Assembly: GCA_044228685.1 (NCBI GenBank)
Contig: JBGAUL010000004.1
Span: forward strand, 124,001-188,000
From: JBBATK01 sp044228685
Lineage (GTDB): Bacteria; Bacteroidota; Ignavibacteria; Kapaibacteriales; NICIL-2
Direction of reading: 5' to 3'
DNA length: 64,000 nt
A model generated the notes under the pieces. It did not search any database. It saw nothing but the letters and a program-made list of their open reading frames with translations, and was not told the DNA's origin. How positions within the stretch are numbered: the first letter of the stretch is position 1; every line of letters begins with the position of its first letter. Positions 29,801 to 37,656 of this stretch are shown here, piece by piece. The position numbers were made by a program, and so were the translations under genes.

Positions 29801-30643
29801 AAGGTTCGTGTTCGTTACACGCCGGATCAAATTGGTATAGTTCAAACGCAAATTCGTTTGACGACCAATGGCAAGTGGATCACGCCGACTGACACGGTCA
29901 TCACCTTGAATGCCAGTGGCATCATCTGTGGCACCATTAGCGCCGACACTGTCGATGCAACTGTGGGAAGTCCTCTATCGGTTCCGGTGCGATTCACACC
30001 AAATCCAGGTTCGACAAAAACCGCTGAGCAATTGGTACAACTCATGAACGCATCGGGCAATCAAGCAATGGGTTGGAGCATGTCGTACTCAGGCAACTTG
30101 GTTCGATTGCACTCTTTTGCCAACACCGGTGGAATCGTTTCAAATCTTCCGTCATCGATTCTGACAGAAAACATCAGCTCAGTTCGACTCTCAAGTGGAT
30201 CTCAGAATCTCAATCAAAGCAGTATCCTCGCGGAGCTGCGAGGAGATGTATTGCTTAGCAAGGAGTATCAAACCGTGTTGCACATTCAAGTTGACACATT
30301 TGCGAATGGATTCAGTCGACTCCAAGTGCACGACGGATTATTGCGTGCTCAATACTGCGCGTTTAACAATCGTCAAGTGAACACCAACAATGTGTTGTTG
30401 CTCATGAGCGTTGACAATACCATTGCTGAACCATTTGTTCACTTGTATGCTGATAGTAGTCTTGATGCAGAGCTGAGAGTGTATTCGTTAGACGGAAGTT
30501 TAGTGCGAACGATTTTCAGCGGACAGCTCGCAGCTGGTTCTGTGCATGTAGGATTTGAGGACATTCGCGAAAGCGGCATGTATCTCTTGGAACTTCGCGC
30601 CGGCGATCGAATGCTGCACGATAAAGTTGTGTTGCAACGCTAA
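26894..30643 (+). CDS. Secreted multi-ASH-domain protein with T9SS tail
   Basis: This 1249-residue protein overlaps the OmpA-type gene by ATGA and has GGGGGAG upstream of its ATG. The signal peptide runs to about residue 37 (SSSIQAQA). Residues about 45-320 form an unrecognised domain, followed by a glycine-rich stretch (about 322-348). Four or more ASH/DUF1573-like domains occupy about 590-1010: LNFGHICVGDTSIADW, FILDTVCINQSATKLLEL, VQFGNVFVDAQSTQSFTI and LALGRLCIGSVVDTAIAI. A cohesin-like segment (about 1015-1165) and a T9SS-like tail ending VVLQR follow. Together with the Kelch/ASH and OmpA-type genes it forms a translationally coupled unit. Confidence 0.78.
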   Translation: MTYTQTHRLMRSIGQVVRATCLVLILGFVSSSSIQAQASLTIVNAIPPYKLSPTVLSNGHFSISTDYTVPTKGIIYREDGTNNKPVNYTSFFHVKIDNDVYQQSYESDTSGFGVPVQHPIVTQSIFRDTLAGTPRINANSYAVLPSGDTMRFVFTMFPVKRPSGGFIRLSVAVRNSTSQSHRVGVMMLVDTKIGNNDQAPIASAYGYSTVEKQFDRGVGQGIPDFWLALEGNPIAPGLVARGNLRDVDLLEPDRLLFGNWTDFTSQGIRGLGSAMWKERTASNNQYTDSAVLLLWDEEVFAVGLNKIKASTEIGIVDSLSVGIGGGSGGGGGGFGGGGFGIAGIGSCLSVDIVHEAPCGVPGFSPYLPDTLQALYLVSNLDSVKGATNMRIRIEQVPRGLVAPSATTAIIPTNLSAFETGVAALGLVPLPRLLATSYKVPIAVITDPNDKVVLRDTLDVCVPGLKAVLDAKDKTYPPVCPNNVDTLNVNFELKGSRCLSTFSARLTGAPADVALFSIIQPIPTIARADSIITLRVRYAPLVNNYTPTVGVLLTLKDFETMAPGDSTLDFPADTAFITCPSRDAEFEFARTTDTLNFGHICVGDTSIADWDALNIGGCTVSLTSCQYSAILNSTAFSTNPITVFPDQIIRGAKKTVNFIFAPNVAGKFVCRAILQGISAPKLDTLILVGEADVPSINTLASPFILDTVCINQSATKLLELKNTTACPVLVDSVRLAAASNGWTINPAGPFTISPHASLFVTISGNFATVGHFAGTATVYSQSKTFQSQVEVDVVTRAMQSIDTVQFGNVFVDAQSTQSFTITSTGTADLIVSSLSLAGLFPSEYTITLPAGVSLPLRISPGDSLVITVQFRPKDIEQRNANAILLINGGAACALQKNLVILGRGVQPLVDVRSRTLALGRLCIGSVVDTAIAIHNPGNFPLHIDAITATGSPSFTISNLSTVQVDPDSTYKVRVRYTPDQIGIVQTQIRLTTNGKWITPTDTVITLNASGIICGTISADTVDATVGSPLSVPVRFTPNPGSTKTAEQLVQLMNASGNQAMGWSMSYSGNLVRLHSFANTGGIVSNLPSSILTENISSVRLSSGSQNLNQSSILAELRGDVLLSKEYQTVLHIQVDTFANGFSRLQVHDGLLRAQYCAFNNRQVNTNNVLLLMSVDNTIAEPFVHLYADSSLDAELRVYSLDGSLVRTIFSGQLAAGSVHVGFEDIRESGMYLLELRAGDRMLHDKVVLQR

Positions 30644-30700
30644 GTACGACGCTATTGCATGACTCGAGCATTGCTTGAGAGATTATAATTCTTTTCTTTA

Positions 30701-30746
30701 GGCTCGGACTAACGAGATTTGTAGAATCATCGTCCGAGCCTTTTTT
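30701..30746 (+). terminator. Rho-independent terminator
   Basis: GGCTCGGAC (30701-30709) pairs perfectly with GTCCGAGCC (30732-30740) and is followed by six T (30741-30746). It ends the upstream envelope gene unit. The T-tract runs directly into the ATG of the next gene, and a TATAAT sits at 30684-30689 just upstream. Confidence 0.85.
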
Positions 30747-31352
30747 ATGCCCATATCTGAATATCAACAAGCGGAGAAAACTCTCTCGCGTCTCGATCCC
30801 GTGTTAGCTGCTGTTATCAAGCGATACGGTCCATGCACTCTCAAACCCAACAAGCGTTATTTCGCATCGCTCTGTAGTGCAATCATTTCACAACAACTTT
30901 CGGTGAAAGTTGCTGCGACTATTGAGAAGCGCTTCCGTGCGTTGCTAGGTGGTGCAGAACCGCAGCCGGAAATGATACCTTTGTTGGATGACGAAGTACT
31001 GCGCTCGGCTGGATTGTCCTTTCAGAAGATCAAGTACCTGCGAAGTCTGGCAGAACATTTCGACAACGGACATATCAATCCCCGTCGATTCCGCTCAATG
31101 TCGGATGAGCAGATCGTCGAGCTGCTGACCGAAGTTCACGGAATTGGTCGTTGGACTGCAGAGATGTTTTTAATATTTAGTCTGGGACGTCCTGATGTGT
31201 TTTCAGTTGGCGATTACGGCTTACGCAAAGCAGTGACGCTATTGTACGGTCATGAATCCCATGAGGCGATACTGCGTCATTCTGAAAATTGGAAACCACA
31301 TCGTAGCATTGCCAGCTGGTACTTGTGGCGTAGTCTTGATAACAAAGACTAA
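30747..31352 (+). CDS. DNA-3-methyladenine glycosylase II-like (HhH-GPD) base-excision enzyme
   Basis: This 201-residue protein removes damaged bases from DNA, and by family most likely alkylated purines. Seen are CSAIISQQLSVKVAATI near the N-terminus, the helix-hairpin-helix LLTEVHGIGRWTAEMFLIF (about 127-145), and the catalytic Asp156 in VFSVGDYGLRKA. Length and motifs match the short AlkA/MagIII-type family that lacks the N-terminal AlkA domain. There is no Fe-S cluster Cys motif, which argues against Nth/MutY. The ATG at 30747 abuts the terminator T-tract and has no SD. No alternative Met occurs before the conserved core. Confidence 0.87.
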   Translation: MPISEYQQAEKTLSRLDPVLAAVIKRYGPCTLKPNKRYFASLCSAIISQQLSVKVAATIEKRFRALLGGAEPQPEMIPLLDDEVLRSAGLSFQKIKYLRSLAEHFDNGHINPRRFRSMSDEQIVELLTEVHGIGRWTAEMFLIFSLGRPDVFSVGDYGLRKAVTLLYGHESHEAILRHSENWKPHRSIASWYLWRSLDNKD

Positions 31353-31358
31353 ACACAC

Positions 31359-33752
31359 TTAGAAGCTCTTTGTAAAGATCGAGCGATACACTCCATCAGG
31401 AGTTTTCATTACAAGCACGTAGCTTCCATTTGCCAGCATCGAACAGTCAGCTGTTATTTGATGAGATCCTGCTAGCTCCGTTCCGCTATGCACTTGAGAT
31501 ACCTCTTCGCCGCTCAGGGAGTATATCTGAAATTCAACCGCTGACTCAAAAGCAAGTGAGTAGTCAATTGTAAGCGTATTGCTAGTTGCTGGATTCGGAC
31601 TTAGACTTTTGAGTTGCGTTTGATTGATGCTAATAGTCACTTGGCGCAAGTTCGCTGCGCACGTAGTTAAGAGGACAAATGCACCACGCGACTCATCATG
31701 TGCACAGTTAAGATTCAATCCCGAGCTCCGCACTTCCAATCCTGGATAGGTCTCGATAATGTTTCCGAGCATTGCTTTGTATATAAGCAAGAACAACTTG
31801 CCATTCGTATTCAGCGGCGTCTTGCCGCGTGCTTTTACGACGACAATTCCGAGATCCTTTCTACTAGCAAGAGTATCGATTTCAATTGACCAATCGTCAG
31901 GCAAAGCCTCACCTCGTACGACGCTATCTTGGCAAAGAAGACTTCCAACCTGTGTTCGAATCGTAGCGACAAAAGAGACTATTCCAACCGAGTCCCAATT
32001 ATCCGATTTAGCATTGACTGCTAAGGGAAAACTCGATCCAATGCTTGAGGAGATACTGCCGTCAGTTTCGTCAGGACCAAGGGTGTAATTCACCGGAATA
32101 TCGCGCACAGAAATCAGCACTGTGTCGGAGCTTTGACAACCGGCTGAATCAACACCGCTCACGACATATCGAGTCGTTTTTGTTGGTGTTGCAACTGTAC
32201 TCGCGCAAGTATCACAACTCAGAGCAGTCGAGGGAGTCCAACGAATATTCTTCCACGCATGTCGTGCGACCAGATTAACTGCTGAACCGGCGCAGACTGT
32301 TCTGTTTCCTCCTGCATCCAATCGATCATCTTCGACATCGGGTATGAAAGCCATGCCGCCCACGTAGCCGTAGGAATCAGCCGGACCAAAGCCGTAGACA
32401 TATAATCCCATTGGCGAGGGCGATTGAATGGTGTGAGCGCCGTCTGTCATGGACAACGTGACATAGGCATAGCACGAATTCGGCACGAGACTAAACGGCG
32501 TTTTGATGATTCTTCCGTCCAGTCGAATCGAATCCATATCTGCTTGCGACACGATAACAGTGATGTACTGTTGACGGTACACGCCATTCACTTGCACATT
32601 CGTGAATCGGTAGCTGGTATTGTATTGACGACGCGGTGGGATGATCATCATGAAGGGATCACCGTCTTTTGGGTTATTGATATCTGTCGTTGACGATTTC
32701 TTATAAAGAGCAACCATCACTTTCTTCGAGGCATCCAGCAATGCGCCGGTATTCAGCACACCTTCGTAAAAGGCGTTTTTCTTTAGGGTTGCAACGCGTT
32801 GTCCGTTGACACTAATCACTGTACCGTCTTCTGCCGCGATGACTCGATACAGATCAGAACCGAAGTTGCTTCCACCGATTGGCTGAGCAAAGGGAGTGAG
32901 AACATACTTCGTACCCCAGACACTGGTGGGTATCAATTGTTCGTAGAGACAGTCTCGTGATTCAAGCTGAGTCGTCTCTTCCGGCAGACGCGAGCGTTGA
33001 TGACCCGAGAAAACGGCCACCGGCTTGTTAGACGTGATATCACTGCCGCTAAGATCATTGTAAAGATTGGTCGTAGAAAATTGTGACTGCATTAAATATG
33101 CCTCACCACGTTGCAGCGTGACTCTTCGCTCGGCTGCATTGGAGGCTGTTGTTGCAGTAGAGGGATGAATAACGACTTCGGTGTTGTCATCCGTAGCGAC
33201 TACGCAGAACTGGGACGGAGTGTAGTCACCAGTGGCTGTGCGATTACTGACTCGACCGGAACTCTTATAGCTCAGAACTCTATAATCTGTTCCCAAACTT
33301 GTAGTCGGAAACACCAAAGCCGCATCACTTGATTTGTATGCTCTATTCAATGCATACACTGCAACATCATTATCCGCTGTGATATGAATTGAGGCTTTGG
33401 AAGCAATCTCGTTGTCGTTCGTAGCACTCAGATTTCCCTGCTGATTATATCCCAACAGCTCCAACCCACTCCAAGCGAATTGGCGCATGTAGATGGTGTT
33501 TGGATTATTGATCGTAAAAGGAACAGTCGTGCTTTGACCGCTGCGATTGCGAATAACTATTGAACCGCTTGTCCTTTGTTCTGCGACGATGTAGACATAC
33601 AATGAATCCCCTCGTTGTGATCCGTTATTGTCATGATAATTTGGTAAGAAGCTCAAATAGAAATCTCGTCCACGCGAACCCTGTTCGGCATGAGTGACGG
33701 TGCTGAGCGCGCAAAACAATAATGATATGACAAATATACCTAAGCGGTGCAT
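31359..33752 (-). CDS. IgGFc-binding-domain surface protein with T9SS tail
   Basis: The 797-residue protein starts at MHRLGIFVISLLFCALSTVTHA, a signal peptide preferred over 24 upstream in-frame residues. The first 430 residues resemble the IgGFc-binding N-terminal domain found in many FCB surface proteins: GRDFYLSFLPNY, NDNEIASKASIHITADNDV, TPSQFCVVATDDNTEVVI, and KPVAVFSGHQRSRLP. A repeat of the kind seen in SprB-like proteins follows (VNLVARHAWKNIRWTPSTAL...DTCASTVATPTKTTRYVVSG). A cohesin-like segment and a T9SS tail (KSLSPNPATSNTLTIDY to FTKSF) complete it. It is probably an adhesin. Binding to immunoglobulin should not be assumed. Confidence 0.8.
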   Translation of the reverse strand: MHRLGIFVISLLFCALSTVTHAEQGSRGRDFYLSFLPNYHDNNGSQRGDSLYVYIVAEQRTSGSIVIRNRSGQSTTVPFTINNPNTIYMRQFAWSGLELLGYNQQGNLSATNDNEIASKASIHITADNDVAVYALNRAYKSSDAALVFPTTSLGTDYRVLSYKSSGRVSNRTATGDYTPSQFCVVATDDNTEVVIHPSTATTASNAAERRVTLQRGEAYLMQSQFSTTNLYNDLSGSDITSNKPVAVFSGHQRSRLPEETTQLESRDCLYEQLIPTSVWGTKYVLTPFAQPIGGSNFGSDLYRVIAAEDGTVISVNGQRVATLKKNAFYEGVLNTGALLDASKKVMVALYKKSSTTDINNPKDGDPFMMIIPPRRQYNTSYRFTNVQVNGVYRQQYITVIVSQADMDSIRLDGRIIKTPFSLVPNSCYAYVTLSMTDGAHTIQSPSPMGLYVYGFGPADSYGYVGGMAFIPDVEDDRLDAGGNRTVCAGSAVNLVARHAWKNIRWTPSTALSCDTCASTVATPTKTTRYVVSGVDSAGCQSSDTVLISVRDIPVNYTLGPDETDGSISSSIGSSFPLAVNAKSDNWDSVGIVSFVATIRTQVGSLLCQDSVVRGEALPDDWSIEIDTLASRKDLGIVVVKARGKTPLNTNGKLFLLIYKAMLGNIIETYPGLEVRSSGLNLNCAHDESRGAFVLLTTCAANLRQVTISINQTQLKSLSPNPATSNTLTIDYSLAFESAVEFQIYSLSGEEVSQVHSGTELAGSHQITADCSMLANGSYVLVMKTPDGVYRSIFTKSF

Positions 33753-33860
33753 GACAGTGATGTTGTGAAGTGATGCACGAGTAACACAGTGAAGTGCAAA
33801 GAGTAACTGTGCTGTTGAAATCAATCGTACTGTCCAACCGCTGACGCTATTTAAACCACC

Positions 33861-34811
33861 TTAAGCCAAGCTCAAGCTTGCATCGCTATGACTGAGCGAT
33901 ACGTGTTGTTTACGGGAATCAAGCACAGAGCCAACGCAGTTAACAAAGCGATGGGCATTGCGAGAGGCAAATTTTCGTTGGGTTTCGTCAATTGACGCTC
34001 GGCACATACGAAAGGCATTGAGACGTTCAATGACGGGAACATGAGTGCGCAAGCGCTGTCGTATAGACTCGAGAAGTGCCGGTTGAAGAGCTTCTCCGTA
34101 GACCATCATTGAGTCAATACTCAAATCATCTCGTTGCATGATTTTCTGCACGTGCTCTTCGAGGACTTCTTCGACGACTCTTCCGTCATTCAGAGGACGT
34201 AAGCTTGCGCTTTCCAATTTTCCATCGACCACGACCGACAGAATTAGCTCATTACAATCTACTCCTACCAAGAGTACGTGTCCTGATCGACGTTCGGGAT
34301 AATTATAGATGAAGCAATTCAAAGCTGCGATGTAGGCAGCGGAGTACGAGCTTCTGACCAGACCCAAGCTACTACACTCACTGACCAATTCATCCAGAAC
34401 CTTTTTGTCGACCAAGGCAGCCATCATCGTGGCTTCAGTGTTAGATCCGGCGACTTGATAGAAAGAAACATCGTAATCGTCCAGGCTCGTCTCGGGAGCG
34501 TTTTGCATGACTTCGAGAGTGAGAACTGATGAAGCTTCTTCCGGAGTAGCATTCGACAGATCGGGCAGACACTGACTCATCACCACACTCGATGGCAAAC
34601 AGATTCGGGCTGAACGGGCCATGGGTGCAAGGCTTCCGAGGGTATCGTGTACTCGCTCAAAACTGGGATGCTGACGGAACTGAGGGTCGCGAAGGGCAAC
34701 GCTTTCTTCGATGACTGCCATGGCAAGAAGCTCAAGACCCTTTTCTCCGGCACGGACCACGGTACATGTCACTGTATCGGAACAAAAGCACATACTTAAG
34801 GTGGTATCCAT
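33861..34811 (-). CDS. PilM/GspL-like actin-fold protein (orphan)
   Basis: The 316-residue protein has no signal peptide. Its layout resembles the actin-like PilM/ComM group: ARICLPSSVVMSQCLPD then EEASSVLTLEVMQNAPETSLDDYDVSFYQV matches the typical region where PilM reads the pilus inner-membrane partner, followed by TEATMMAALVDKKVLDELVSECSSLGL and an ATPase-like second half (HVLLVGVDCNELILSVVVDG). No PilN, PilO or PilQ gene is beside it. The N-terminal phosphate-loop motif is not obvious. The ATG at 34811 has AAGGA nine bases upstream. A role in type IV pilus or secretion assembly is inferred only from the resemblance. Confidence 0.6.
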   Translation of the reverse strand: MDTTLSMCFCSDTVTCTVVRAGEKGLELLAMAVIEESVALRDPQFRQHPSFERVHDTLGSLAPMARSARICLPSSVVMSQCLPDLSNATPEEASSVLTLEVMQNAPETSLDDYDVSFYQVAGSNTEATMMAALVDKKVLDELVSECSSLGLVRSSYSAAYIAALNCFIYNYPERRSGHVLLVGVDCNELILSVVVDGKLESASLRPLNDGRVVEEVLEEHVQKIMQRDDLSIDSMMVYGEALQPALLESIRQRLRTHVPVIERLNAFRMCRASIDETQRKFASRNAHRFVNCVGSVLDSRKQHVSLSHSDASLSLA

Positions 34812-35130
34812 CCCCTTCGATCCTTCAATGGTTTCAGTCTTTGTCCGGACTCGTCATCAATCTTATACTTAAGCTTCCAGCCATTCGTCCTTGCAGCTAG
34901 ATCACTCGAACCAGACTCTCGGTAAAAATACCTATTAGTTGTTTTCCGACACTGTCATGATTCAGATACGCAGGCACGAAGCTTCTGTGAGAAGAATCTG
35001 ACACTTTAGCCTGGGGAATAAATATTTGCCGTTGTGGATAACCTGTTCTATATTGTAATACAGGACGGATTTCTGTTTTACAAAACGAGTGAAGTCCTTG
35101 TTCTTTCAACATCTTATAGAAGGAGGATGA
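34812..35130. other. Divergent intergenic region
   Basis: It separates the PilM-like gene from mltD. The predicted mltD promoter (35026-35054) and a strong SD (AGGAGG, 35121-35126) lie in it. Nothing else was recognised. Confidence 0.4.
35026..35054 (+). promoter_or_regulatory. Candidate sigma70-type promoter for mltD
   Basis: TTGCCG (35026-35031) and TATATT (35049-35054) are 17 bases apart, about 75 bases upstream of the start codon. The -10 box lies inside an inverted repeat CCTGT/ACAGG (35042-35046 and 35060-35064), which could bind a repressor. Confidence 0.35.
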
Positions 35131-37599
35131 ATGGATGTACGCTCTTTCCGCATCAGTCTGCGATTGTGCATACTTGCGTTCAGTTTGTGGTTAGTTGTAC
35201 CGGCAGCGGCACAGCAGGAAAAGCCACAGCAGCAGCCCTCGGTTAAGCCCAAGGCTTCTGTAGTTTTTCCTGATGAGTACTCGGATCTGGACGACAATAG
35301 CCCGAAACGCAGCGACAACGATGCGATCAACCAGCGCCTGGAGGAGGCCCGACAGTATTATTTACGGGGACTAAGCTCCATAGAGCACAACGACACTGCC
35401 AAGGCAACTCGGTATTTCGATAGTGCTATTGATGAGCTCAACAAGCTGGCAAGTACGCCAGGAATTGAGCAGAACGAAGATTATACGGATCTGGCTCAGT
35501 CTATTATCGAAGACTACGAGAGCTATATTCGTTCAATCGACAATGTGGGCGAGAATTCTCCCCTTTTCATTCTTCGTGAAAAGATCTTTCAGGAAGTTGA
35601 ACGCTCACCAAGCAAGGCTAGCATTTTTCCATTAGCGAAGCCGGTTGAACAGCCGACCAAGGGCGGTCCACTCATGACCACCATTCCGTTGACACAAAAC
35701 GAATACGTGTCGCGCTGTATCGAATTTCTCACTTCAGAAAAAGGTCGCAAGTACTTTTCTCACTGGATCGAGCGAACCTCCCGTTGGTTCCCGATGCTGC
35801 GTTCTATCGCACGTCAGGAGAACATGCCGGAAGAAATCATCCACTTGGCTATGATTGAAAGCGCGCTTAATCCTCGCGCCGTTTCTCGCGCCAGTGCAGT
35901 TGGTATGTGGCAATTCATCCAATCAACAGGTGAATTGTATAACCTTCGCGTCACACAATGGACCGACGATCGTCGTGACCCGGAAAAGGCAACACGTGCT
36001 GCAATGCGTCACTTGCACGATCTATACAATGAACTCGGCAATTGGCACCTTGCACTTGCAGCCTATAACTGCGGCATCAATGGTGTTAAGAGAGCCATCA
36101 AGGCAAGTGGTGTAGAAAACCCGGACTTCTGGGCTATCAGAGCTTACTTACCTCGCGAAACACGTGAGTACGTTCCGATGTTTATCGCAGCGACGCTCAT
36201 TACCATGCAACATGAGTCCTATGGTTTCAAGCGTTCCGAATTGACGTTTGAACCGGAGTACAAATGCGACACAATGCTGGTCACTGAAGCAATTTCATTG
36301 AAGGCAATTGCAAGCTGTGCAGGTGTTAGCGTCGATGAGATTCGCAACCTCAATACTGATCTTTTGCGCTTCTCGACTCCGCCGGATTCTCCTTATATGT
36401 TGAAGTTGCCTGCAGGTATTCGCTCAACATTCCGCGACAATCTCGCTGAACTGAGTTCTGAGCAAAAGTTGCCTTGGGTTCTTCACGACGTAAAGCGTGG
36501 CGAGACTCTCGCAATGGTTGCAGCGAATTACAACGCATCGATTTCTGAGATCTGCTCAGCAAATGATTTGAATGGTCGTAAGGCGAAGATTCGTCCGGGT
36601 CAAACCCTTCGCATCCCGCTCGAAGCTATTCACACACCAAAGACGGTTGAAAGCGAGAACCTCGCCGACAATCAACAGAAGACAACAGAGACAGATGCTG
36701 TTGATACAACACTGAATAAACAGCGCACGAATACAGCGGAGATTATTCCGTCCAACACAAACTCGAAGGCAATCATTCACACTGTTAACCAACAAGGTGA
36801 AACGCTGTATAGCATTGCTAATCGTTATGGCGTCCGCTTAACCGACCTTCGTAACTGGAATAATCTACCTTTCGACAACAACAGTGTTGCTCTTGGTCAG
36901 AAGCTAGTTGTATATGCACCTGCTTCACCGAACACAGTTTCAGCGCAAAATGTAGCGGCTCTTGCTCCAACGCCAAAGACAAGTGAAAGCGTTGCGTCGA
37001 CAGATAAGAAAACTCCAATTGAAAAGACAGAACGCGCCGAGCGTAACAGTACAAAGGGTGTTTACCACCGTGTTGCTCGTGGCGAAACATTGGCACAAAT
37101 CGCTGATGACTATAGCACAACAATCGGTGCTATTGCCAAGGCAAATGGACTCAAGCCACGCAAAGCTCTGCTCGCAGGACAACGTCTGAAGATTCCGGTT
37201 AGCGGTGGAACACAAATCGCAAAGCGTCAGGAAGAAAGCGATACAGAATCTCCGTCATCAAAGCTCAAGGTATATAAGGTTCGTCGCGGCGACAACCTCG
37301 GTACAATCGCCGGTGAGTTTGGTGTTCGCGAAAGCCAACTGAAATCATGGAATCCGAAGCTTGCTGAAAGTGGTCTTCTTGCTGGACAAAATCTCAAGAT
37401 CTACGTTCCGCAATCAAGCAAGGGTAGCGCTGATGCTGCTCCGAAAACAGTCAATAAAGTTCCTAAGTATTACACCGCAAAGTCAGGCGACACGATGTTT
37501 GGCATTGCACGCAAGTACGGTCTGAAAGTTGACAAACTCATGAGCTTGAACAAAGCCACTGAGAACATCCGCATAGGACAGCGAGTACGTTTGCAGTAA
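35131..37599 (+). CDS. mltD: Membrane-bound lytic transglycosylase D with LysM repeats
   Basis: This 822-residue secreted enzyme cleaves the MurNAc-GlcNAc bond of peptidoglycan, forming 1,6-anhydro ends. A signal peptide (about 1-27) and a helical region come first. The GH23/SLT domain spans about 225-345, with catalytic Glu243 in AMIESALNPRA, SAVGMWQFIQSTG, and ALAAYNCGINGVKRA. Five LysM domains follow at about 450-497, 549-595, 645-690, 714-759 and 780-822, plus a degenerate one near 378-427. E. coli MltD has two LysM, so this is an expanded version. No lipobox is visible, so it is probably periplasmic. SD AGGAGG is four bases from the ATG. Confidence 0.93.
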   Translation: MDVRSFRISLRLCILAFSLWLVVPAAAQQEKPQQQPSVKPKASVVFPDEYSDLDDNSPKRSDNDAINQRLEEARQYYLRGLSSIEHNDTAKATRYFDSAIDELNKLASTPGIEQNEDYTDLAQSIIEDYESYIRSIDNVGENSPLFILREKIFQEVERSPSKASIFPLAKPVEQPTKGGPLMTTIPLTQNEYVSRCIEFLTSEKGRKYFSHWIERTSRWFPMLRSIARQENMPEEIIHLAMIESALNPRAVSRASAVGMWQFIQSTGELYNLRVTQWTDDRRDPEKATRAAMRHLHDLYNELGNWHLALAAYNCGINGVKRAIKASGVENPDFWAIRAYLPRETREYVPMFIAATLITMQHESYGFKRSELTFEPEYKCDTMLVTEAISLKAIASCAGVSVDEIRNLNTDLLRFSTPPDSPYMLKLPAGIRSTFRDNLAELSSEQKLPWVLHDVKRGETLAMVAANYNASISEICSANDLNGRKAKIRPGQTLRIPLEAIHTPKTVESENLADNQQKTTETDAVDTTLNKQRTNTAEIIPSNTNSKAIIHTVNQQGETLYSIANRYGVRLTDLRNWNNLPFDNNSVALGQKLVVYAPASPNTVSAQNVAALAPTPKTSESVASTDKKTPIEKTERAERNSTKGVYHRVARGETLAQIADDYSTTIGAIAKANGLKPRKALLAGQRLKIPVSGGTQIAKRQEESDTESPSSKLKVYKVRRGDNLGTIAGEFGVRESQLKSWNPKLAESGLLAGQNLKIYVPQSSKGSADAAPKTVNKVPKYYTAKSGDTMFGIARKYGLKVDKLMSLNKATENIRIGQRVRLQ

Positions 37600-37619
37600 T
37601 TGGGACAGACATCGCAAGA

Positions 37620-37656
37620 CAAAAAAAATCCCGCTCACAAGGCGGGATTTTTTTTA
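37620..37656. terminator. Bidirectional Rho-independent terminator
   Basis: TCCCGC (37629-37634) pairs with GCGGGA (37642-37647), extended by a run of A on the left and T on the right. It serves mltD on the + strand and der on the - strand, whose stop lies just at its right edge. Confidence 0.88.
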
